The notes beneath the pieces were generated by a model, which saw only the letters and a program-made list of their open reading frames with translations, ran no database searches and was not told the origin of the DNA. Positions 1 through 4,366 of a DNA stretch of 5,401 nucleotides are shown piece by piece; the stretch's first letter is position 1, and every line of letters begins with the position of its first letter. Source of the stretch: Chloroflexota bacterium (lineage in GTDB: Bacteria > Chloroflexota > UBA6077 > JADZDV01); assembly GCA_020850915.1 (NCBI GenBank), contig JADZDV010000366.1, positions 1 through 5,401 of the forward strand, read 5' to 3'. The translations under genes were made by a program, and so were the position numbers.

Positions 1-341
1 CACGTCGCTGTCTGCGCGAGACGCCAAACGCGCCCCATCCGACGGACTGGCCGCTCTACCGCTGTGCGATGCCGCGCTCGCCGGCCCGGCCGTTGCCTCC
101 GCACAGGTGGTCAGTCTCGGATGACAATGACCGGCCGGCGCGCTCGCGGGCGACGGCGCCGCGTCCTCGCACACCTCGGGACAGACCCAGCGCCAGGGCT
201 CTGGAGCTCGCCAGACCGGCCAGGCGTTGCGCGATGGCTGGCCTGGGCCCAGCCGAACGATCACGTGAGCGGCGCACCACCGCCATGCCGGACCAGCGTT
301 CAAGCCCCAGCGCGTGAGCCGCCTCGAACGCGAGTGCGCCG
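1..341. other. Region without a confident gene
   Basis: No reading frame here gives a recognisable protein. Frame 1 on the plus strand is open from the window edge to a TGA at 343-345, but it is extremely Arg-rich and looks like a GC-bias artefact. Frame 2 runs from the edge to a TGA at 122-124 and encodes about 40 residues of ordinary composition (rich in Ala, Leu, Val), so it could be the C-terminal tail of a gene lying mostly outside the window; about 70% of its third positions are G or C, which does not decide the matter. A minus-strand ATG at 36-38 could open a gene running out of the window, but it has no good ribosome-binding site. I see no tRNA, no transposase fragment and no terminator with a T run. 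The 3' end contains one arm of an inverted repeat described separately. Confidence 0.5.
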
Positions 342-379
342 GTGACCGGATATAATTCGCATTATATCCGGCTTGAACG
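297..379. repeat. 10-bp inverted repeat enclosing two smaller hairpins
   Basis: CGTTCAAGCC at 297-306 is the exact reverse complement of GGCTTGAACG at 370-379. Between the arms lie a small hairpin, CTCG-aacg-CGAG (323-334), and the strong AT-rich palindrome at 346-371, which shares two bases (370-371) with the outer arm. If transcribed, the segment could fold into a three-stem RNA junction. The pairing is seen directly; any function is inference, and a 10-bp match could still be chance. Confidence 0.4.
346..371. promoter_or_regulatory. Perfect AT-rich palindrome, candidate operator/promoter
   Basis: Two perfect 11-base arms, CCGGATATAAT (346-356) and ATTATATCCGG (361-371), flank a TCGC spacer. 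The AT core stands out in very GC-rich surroundings. Each arm ends in TATAAT, so a consensus -10 hexamer (351-356 on plus, 361-366 on minus) can be read on both strands, but I find no matching -35 at 16-18 bases on either. The site lies 60 bases before the likely start of the VanJ-like gene, where an operator for a dimeric repressor overlapping a promoter would be expected. The arms recall a PerR/Fur box (ATATAAT/ATTATAT), but the 4-base spacer does not fit the 7-1-7 form. As a terminator it lacks a T run. Confidence 0.55.
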
Positions 380-420
380 TGCAGGGCCGTGCCCGGCCGC
401 TCCGGGTGGTCCCGTCCTCT

Positions 421-424
421 GGAG
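421..424 (+). promoter_or_regulatory. Ribosome binding site for the VanJ-like gene
   Basis: GGAG sits 7 bases before ATG 432. The longer in-frame candidate, GTG 342, lies just before the palindrome, and translation from it would run through the palindrome and give 30 residues of atypical composition ahead of the membrane segment. This site therefore decides the start at 432. Confidence 0.7.
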
Positions 425-431
425 CGGCCTG

Positions 432-1577
432 ATGCCCCGCCGTCGTTGCTCCCTCTCTGGCTCTTCGCGCACCCTGACCGCGGCGCTGTTCCTGGCCGGC
501 CTGGCGCTGCTAACGCTCCTGGCCGTGGCCCGATTCGTGCACCGGCCGCGACCGTGGCCCGTCGAACTGTTGGACACGTTCGCGTTCTACGCGTTCTCGC
601 CGCTGCTGGGAGTGAGCCTGGTCGCGATCGTCCGGCGGTCGAGACTGCTCCTGGCGCAGGCGCTGGTCGCGGGTGTCTTCTTCGGCCAGCAGTTCGGCTG
701 GCTCTTCCTGCCGCGCGTCGTCCAAGCGGAGCCGTCCTCGACGCAGATTCGCATTCTGACGAGCAACGTCCTCTGGCGCAGCACGGACGCCGCGCCGCTG
801 GCCAGCGTGATCGAGTCCACCAGCCCGGACGTCGTCGTCCTTCAGGAGCTGACCGGCGAGTTCGCCGACGAACTGGCGCAGCGGCTCGCCAGCACCTGTC
901 CCCACCGCGCCATCTCCTCACTGGACGATCGTAACGACGGCCGCTGCGTCTTCAGTCGACTGCCGATCTCCCGCGCCCGCGCCTTCCGCTTCTCCCGGCA
1001 GGGCAACGAGCAGCAGCAATTGCAACTGATGGTGAACGGCCGGTCGGTGGCGCTCTTCAACGTCCACCTGGAATCACCCCGTCTGCGCGTCGAGAACCCG
1101 CCAGGCCCCGTCCCGCGCATGTTGACCGACTTGGCCACGGGCCCTCGCGACCGCGACCTCGCGCAGTTGGTCTCCCGTGTCCGCGAGGTCTCCACGCCGT
1201 ACGTCCTGGCCGGCGATCTCAACCTCGCGGCCGGCAGCCGGCCGTACCGGTCCTTTCCGATGGACTGGCGGGACACCTTCGCCGAACGCGGCTGGGGCCT
1301 CGGCCACACCTTTCCAATGAGCCGCGCGCGCTTCACCGGCGCCGTCGCACTCCCGTTCCCCGCCGTGCGCATCGACTCTGGTCTGTCAAGTCACGCCGTG
1401 GTGCCGGTCAGCGCGCGGGTGCTCCCGAACGACGGCTCAGACCATCTGTCGCTGCTCGCGGAGCTGCGCCTCTCCCACTCGTGGGTCACGCCGCCGCTTA
1501 GGACCGCGGTCGATCCAAGTCCGGAGCTACTCCGCTCAGTTGCCGTGTGCCCCGCTCGCGGTGGGAGGCGATTGTGA
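432..1577 (+). CDS. Membrane-anchored endonuclease/exonuclease/phosphatase family protein, VanJ-like
   Basis: A 381-residue protein with a hydrophobic N-terminal third and an EEP-fold catalytic domain. Probable membrane segments are residues 15-35, 50-67 and 72-94; the basic start MPRRR fits a cytoplasmic N-terminus, so three passes would put the catalytic domain outside. EEP motifs appear in order: TSNV (N112), LQEL (E139, metal ligand), NVHLE (H212), AGDLN (D262, N264), RIDS (D315) and GSDHLSL (D337-H338, catalytic pair). All key residues are present, so it should be active. The arrangement matches the VanJ group; in Streptomyces, VanJ gives teicoplanin resistance and is thought to act on undecaprenyl pyrophosphate outside the membrane. 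Substrate here is not shown by sequence, and other phosphodiesters or nucleic acid remain possible. About 35 residues after the last motif form an unassigned tail. It converges with gdh across 1578-1623, where I see no clear terminator. Confidence 0.85.
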   Translation: MPRRRCSLSGSSRTLTAALFLAGLALLTLLAVARFVHRPRPWPVELLDTFAFYAFSPLLGVSLVAIVRRSRLLLAQALVAGVFFGQQFGWLFLPRVVQAEPSSTQIRILTSNVLWRSTDAAPLASVIESTSPDVVVLQELTGEFADELAQRLASTCPHRAISSLDDRNDGRCVFSRLPISRARAFRFSRQGNEQQQLQLMVNGRSVALFNVHLESPRLRVENPPGPVPRMLTDLATGPRDRDLAQLVSRVREVSTPYVLAGDLNLAAGSRPYRSFPMDWRDTFAERGWGLGHTFPMSRARFTGAVALPFPAVRIDSGLSSHAVVPVSARVLPNDGSDHLSLLAELRLSHSWVTPPLRTAVDPSPELLRSVAVCPARGGRRL

Positions 1578-1623
1578 GCTCATCCCTCGGGCGCCAGGTC
1601 TCCCCGCGCTCGTGGTCCGGGCG

Positions 1624-2907
1624 CTACGGGTAGATCCCCCGCGTGATCGTCGCTTCAGCCACCCGGCCGACGGCGAGCATGTAGGCGGCCATGCGCAGGT
1701 CCACATCGTGCTCCCGGGCGGTCCGCTCGGTATCGTCGAACGCCCGGCTCATGATCCGCTTCAGCCGCGCGTTGATCTCCTCGATCGTCCAGAAGAACTC
1801 CTCGCGATCCTGGACCCACTCGAAGTAGCTGACGGTGACCCCGCCCGCATTGCACAGGATGTCCGGGACGACCAGCACGCCCCGGTCGTGCAGGATGCGA
1901 TCGGCGGCAGGCGTCGTCGGGCCGTTGGCCGCCTCGGCAATCAGTCTCGCCCGAATCCTTCCGGCGTTCCGCTCCGTGATCATCCCTTCCAACGCCGCTG
2001 GCACCAGCACCTCGCAGTCGACTTCCAGCAGCTCCTCGTTCGTGATCCTCGTCGTGCGCGGCGTGCCGACGACGCTCCCTGTCTCTTGCTTGTGCCGCCG
2101 AGCCAGCAACGGATCGATGCCGTCCGCGCGATAGGCTCCGCCCGCGGAGTCGCTCACCGCGACGACCGTGCAGCCCAGCTCCGCCAGGAGCCTGGCGCAG
2201 GCCTCGCCCACGTTACCGAATCCCTGGACAGCCACCCGTGCCGTCTCGAGGTCGATCTGCGCCGCGCGAGCCGCCTCCTGGATGCAGTACACCGCGCCCC
2301 GGCCCGTCGCCTCCACGCGCCCTTCCGACCCGCCGATCAGCACCGGCTTGCCAGTCACCACGCCCGGCACGGAGTAACCGTGTTGCATGGAGTACGTGTC
2401 CATGATCCAGGCCATTGTCTGCGCGTTCGTGTTGACGTCTGGCGCCGGGATGTCACTGTCGGGGCCAATCAGCAGGCTGATCTCCGTCGTGTAGCGGCGA
2501 GTCATCCGCTCCAGCTCGGCGAGCGACAGCTCCTTCGGATCGCAGATGACCCCGCCCTTGGCTCCGCCGAACGGGATCTTGACCACGGCGCACTTCCAGG
2601 TCCTCAGCATCGCGAGCGCCTTCATCTCGTCCAGATCGACGGCAGGGTGGTAGCGCACGCCGCCCTTGGCCGGACCACGGTTGAGGTTGTGCTGGACCCG
2701 ATAGCCGGTGAACACGCGGATCGAGCCGTCGTCCAGCTTGACTGGGAAGTGGACCGTCAGCTCGCGCTTTGGCACGCGCAGCACCTCCCGCGCGTTCTCG
2801 CTGAGGCGCAATCTGTCGGCGGCCTGATCGAATTGCTCCAGCGCCACGTCGAGCGGCTTTTCCGAAGGCCGACCGCCGCTCGCGGCCCGCCGAGCTGCTT
2901 CCGTCAT
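1624..2907 (-). CDS. gdhA: Glutamate dehydrogenase (Glu/Leu/Phe/Val dehydrogenase family)
   Basis: A 427-residue protein of the hexameric glutamate dehydrogenase family (usually about 415-450 residues), catalysing reversible oxidative deamination of glutamate to 2-oxoglutarate and ammonia in the cytoplasm. The N-terminal substrate domain has RGPAKGGVRYHP (K81), RTWK (K105), PFGGAKGG (catalytic K117) and PAPDVNTN (D157). Spacings of 24 and 12 between the lysines and 40 to the Asp equal those of Clostridium symbiosum K89/K113/K125/D165. The Rossmann domain shows VQGFGNVG (about 227-234); the following strand ends in VSDS, which does not settle NAD versus NADP. NAGGVTVSYFEW (353-364) is the typical C-terminal signature. 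ATG 2907 is chosen because GGAG precedes it by 8 bases; ATG 3021 would add 38 residues, ending SPGGSTRVGERR, and would place a terminator-like hairpin inside the coding region. Transcribed divergently from dapL. A leucine or valine dehydrogenase is less likely given length and motifs. Confidence 0.93.
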   Translation of the reverse strand: MTEAARRAASGGRPSEKPLDVALEQFDQAADRLRLSENAREVLRVPKRELTVHFPVKLDDGSIRVFTGYRVQHNLNRGPAKGGVRYHPAVDLDEMKALAMLRTWKCAVVKIPFGGAKGGVICDPKELSLAELERMTRRYTTEISLLIGPDSDIPAPDVNTNAQTMAWIMDTYSMQHGYSVPGVVTGKPVLIGGSEGRVEATGRGAVYCIQEAARAAQIDLETARVAVQGFGNVGEACARLLAELGCTVVAVSDSAGGAYRADGIDPLLARRHKQETGSVVGTPRTTRITNEELLEVDCEVLVPAALEGMITERNAGRIRARLIAEAANGPTTPAADRILHDRGVLVVPDILCNAGGVTVSYFEWVQDREEFFWTIEEINARLKRIMSRAFDDTERTAREHDVDLRMAAYMLAVGRVAEATITRGIYP

Positions 2908-2915
2908 CCTTCGCT

Positions 2916-2919
2916 CTCC
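2916..2919 (-). promoter_or_regulatory. Ribosome binding site for gdhA
   Basis: Minus-strand GGAG, 8 bases before ATG 2907. The upstream ATG at 3021 has only a weak GAG before it, so this site favours the shorter protein. Confidence 0.7.
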
Positions 2920-2947
2920 GACTCGTGTGCTGCCGCCTGGCGAAACG

Positions 2948-2975
2948 AAAAAGCCCGCCGGCCTGGACGGCAGAC
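2948..2975 (-). terminator. Intrinsic terminator-like hairpin in the gdhA leader
   Basis: On the minus strand GUCUGCCG (2975-2968) pairs with CGGCGGGC (2960-2953) through 8 bp, two of them G-U, with the 7-base loop UCCAGGC, and is followed at once by UUUUU (2952-2948). It lies 40 bases before the gdhA start codon. The plus strand has no matching T run, so it is oriented for gdhA transcripts. Position ahead of the gene suggests conditional rather than plain termination. Confidence 0.6.
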
Positions 2976-3043
2976 AGGCAATGGGCGCGTTCAGCTGTGG
3001 TGGCGCCGCGACAGACAACATCGTCTCAGCCGGTGTCGATCGC

Positions 3044-3057
3044 CCGCCCGTAGGCGG
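3044..3057 (-). other. UNCG tetraloop hairpin near the gdhA transcript 5' end
   Basis: Minus strand CCGCC-UACG-GGCGG: five G-C pairs closed by C(UACG)G, one of the unusually stable UNCG tetraloops. It would begin about 6 bases from the presumed transcription start, where such hairpins can protect mRNA from 5' decay. Role is inferred. Confidence 0.45.
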
Positions 3058-3069
3058 CCCCGCGTCCGG

Positions 3070-3078
3070 ATTCTAGCA
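3070..3078 (-). promoter_or_regulatory. Extended -10 promoter candidate for gdhA
   Basis: Minus strand TGCTAGAAT: a TGN extension followed by TAGAAT, five of six matches to TATAAT. There is no TTGACA-like -35 at normal spacing, which extended -10 promoters can do without. The TGCTA part is the end of one copy of the adjoining 27-base repeat. Confidence 0.4.
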
Positions 3079-3128
3079 CGCCCCGGACCAGCCTCCCGGT
3101 CAGCATGCCCCGGACCAGCCTCCCTGTC
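3075..3128. repeat. Two-copy 27-bp tandem repeat between divergent promoters
   Basis: 3075-3101 and 3102-3128 are adjacent 27-base copies that differ only at unit positions 5 (C/T) and 24 (G/T); the identical core is GCCCCGGACCAGCCTCCC (3080-3097 and 3107-3124). The array abuts the gdhA -10 on one side and ends 28 bases before the dapL -10 on the other. No clear third copy follows or precedes. It could be a pair of protein-binding sites on nearly the same helix face or a recent slippage duplication; which is unknown. Confidence 0.8.
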
Positions 3129-3153
3129 GCGAACCTTGGTCCAACCGCCCGTC

Positions 3154-3162
3154 TGCTACGAT
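3154..3162 (+). promoter_or_regulatory. Weak extended -10 candidate for dapL
   Basis: TGCTACGAT: a TGN extension and a hexamer matching TATAAT at four of six positions, mirroring the TGCTA of the gdhA promoter. A poor -35 candidate, TTGGTC, lies at 3136-3141 with only a 15-base spacer. Transcription from about 3169 would leave a leader of some 27 bases before ATG 3196, enough for its ribosome binding site, but only about 12 before ATG 3181. Confidence 0.3.
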
Positions 3163-3185
3163 TCCCGCTACGCACATCCGATGTC

Positions 3186-3189
3186 GGAG
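3186..3189 (+). promoter_or_regulatory. Ribosome binding site for dapL
   Basis: GGAG 6 bases before ATG 3196. It lies just inside the alternative ATG at 3181, which itself has no upstream Shine-Dalgarno-like sequence, so 3196 is preferred. Confidence 0.65.
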
Positions 3190-3195
3190 TTCCAC

Positions 3196-4362
3196 ATGCA
3201 GACCGCGGAGCGCCTCCAGCGCCTGCCGCCATACCTGTTCGTCACGATTCGTAACCGTATCCGGGAGGCCCGCGAGCGCGGTGTGGACGTCATCAGCCTG
3301 GGCGTTGGCGACCCCGACCAGCCGACTCCTGACCACATCATCGACGCGCTCGCCGCGGCCGCCAGAGACCCCGCCAACCACCAGTACCCGACCGACGAAG
3401 AGAAGGGCATGCTCGCCTTCCGCAAGACGGTCGCCGCCTGGTACGGCCGCCGGTTCGGCGTCAGTCCTGATCCAGAGACCGAGGTCATCGCGCTCATCGG
3501 CAGCAAGGAGGGCAACCACCACCTCTGCCTGGGCACGCTGAACCCTGGCGACGTGGCGATCCTGCCCGATCCTGGCTACCCCGCATACTTCGCCAGCGCC
3601 GTCTTCGCCGGCGCCGAGGTCTACCGCCTGCCGATTCGCCGGGAGGCTGGCTACCTGATCGAGTTCGACCGCATCCCCAAGGACGTCCTGACCCGCACGA
3701 AGCTGGTTTTCCTGAACTACCCCAATAACCCGACCGGCGCCGCGGCGGACGCCGCCTTCTACCAGCGCGCCGTCGACTTCGCCCGCGAGCACGACATCAT
3801 CGTCGTCAACGACAACCCGTACAGCGAGATCTGCTTTGACGACTTCCGCCCGCCCAGCATCATGGCCGCCAGCGGCGCGAGGGAGTGCGCGGTCGAGTTC
3901 CACTCGTTCTCCAAGACCTATAACATGACCGGCTGGCGGCTCGGCATGGCGATTGGCGCCGCGCCGATCGTCGCGGCCATCTCCAAGGTCAAGGAGAACA
4001 CCGACTCCGGCGTCTTCAACGCCATTCAGTTCGCCGGCATCGCCGCCCTGGAAGGGCCTCAGCAGAGCGTCCAGGGCCTCCAGGCCCTCTTTCAGCGCCG
4101 CCGCGACCTTGCCATCGACACCTTCCGCGCGATCGGTCTCGACCCGGACGTGCCCAGGGCCACCTTCTACATCTGGTCGCCCACGCCAAACGACACGCCG
4201 TCGATGGAGTTCGCCGCTCAGGTGCTCGATCGCGCGGGCGTTGTGATCACGCCGGGTATCGGCTACGGCAGCCAGGGTGAAGGCTTCTTCCGGATCTCGC
4301 TGACCGTGTCGGACGCCCGTCTGGACGAGGCGATGGATCGCATTCGCCGCGCCTTCGCCTGA
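3196..4362 (+). CDS. dapL: LL-diaminopimelate aminotransferase-like, PLP-dependent class I/II
   Basis: A 388-residue fold-type I aminotransferase, close to the usual DapL length of 385-410. DapL converts tetrahydrodipicolinate plus glutamate to LL-diaminopimelate plus 2-oxoglutarate in one step, bypassing the succinyl or acetyl route to lysine and peptidoglycan precursors. Visible motifs: N-terminal RLQRLPPYLF and SLGVGDPDQPTP (34-45), IGSKEG (101-106, cofactor phosphate), PDPGYPAY (124-131), NYPNNPTGA (N178), VVNDNPYSEI (D206, Y209), SFSKTYNMTGWRLG with the PLP lysine K240, and FFRISL with substrate-carboxylate R366. All catalytic residues are intact. SFSKTYNMTGWRLG and the GVGDPDQPTP style resemble DapL annotated in Chloroflexi and methanogens, but related Asp/Ala aminotransferases share much of this, so substrate is inferred. 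ATG 3181 would add five residues. Divergent from gdhA, whose product can regenerate its amino donor; the next gene follows after 4 bases. Confidence 0.82.
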   Translation: MQTAERLQRLPPYLFVTIRNRIREARERGVDVISLGVGDPDQPTPDHIIDALAAAARDPANHQYPTDEEKGMLAFRKTVAAWYGRRFGVSPDPETEVIALIGSKEGNHHLCLGTLNPGDVAILPDPGYPAYFASAVFAGAEVYRLPIRREAGYLIEFDRIPKDVLTRTKLVFLNYPNNPTGAAADAAFYQRAVDFAREHDIIVVNDNPYSEICFDDFRPPSIMAASGARECAVEFHSFSKTYNMTGWRLGMAIGAAPIVAAISKVKENTDSGVFNAIQFAGIAALEGPQQSVQGLQALFQRRRDLAIDTFRAIGLDPDVPRATFYIWSPTPNDTPSMEFAAQVLDRAGVVITPGIGYGSQGEGFFRISLTVSDARLDEAMDRIRRAFA

Positions 4363-4366
4363 GCCT

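Larger units (their letters stand above)
2908..3063 (-). promoter_or_regulatory. Structured gdhA leader, possible attenuator
   Basis: If transcription starts about 7 bases after the -10 at 3070-3075, the gdhA mRNA has a leader of about 155 bases. In order it holds a UACG-tetraloop hairpin (3057-3044), the segment CGGCUGAGAC (3032-3023), a small AGAC/GUCU hairpin (3026-3013), a terminator-like hairpin with U run (2975-2948), then the ribosome binding site. CGGC and AGAC of the second element can pair with GUCUGCCG (2975-2968), the 5' arm of the terminator, by eight Watson-Crick pairs around a two-base UG bulge; that pairing excludes the terminator. This is the layout of a transcription attenuator. 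The pairings are seen in sequence; the regulation and any ligand or protein are inferred. It matches no riboswitch class I can name. Confidence 0.45.

Noticed and set aside
1..38. Minus-strand ATG at 36-38 that could start a gene leaving the window
   Set aside because: Only about 12 codons are visible, with no convincing ribosome binding site or recognisable residues.
342..431. GTG 342 as the start of the VanJ-like gene
   Set aside because: It would translate the palindrome and add 30 residues of low plausibility; ATG 432 has GGAG 7 bases upstream and leads directly into a basic residue cluster and a membrane helix.
1578..1623. Terminator between the convergent VanJ-like and gdhA genes
   Set aside because: The 46 bases are GC-rich but show no clear hairpin followed by a T run on either strand.
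2997..3011. Plus-strand GTGGTGGCGCCGCGA, resembling the T-box core AGGGTGGTACCGCGA (11 of 15)
   Set aside because: No stem I or specifier region is recognisable, no T-run terminator follows on the plus strand, and the downstream gene is not an aminoacyl-tRNA synthetase. The match is mostly G/C in GC-rich DNA.
3024..3031. Minus-strand GGCTGAGA, as in the TPP riboswitch CUGAGA signature
   Set aside because: The other conserved TPP elements (GAACCTGAT, the GGGTAAT-like segment and the AGGGA end) are absent downstream.
1540..3195. A plus-strand frame open for over 1.6 kb that runs antisense to gdhA and continues in frame into dapL, giving an apparent 940-residue protein
   Set aside because: The first 550 residues are the antisense shadow of gdhA and resemble no protein family; the real gene starts at 3196 with its own ribosome binding site. 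Such frames are common in GC-rich coding DNA.
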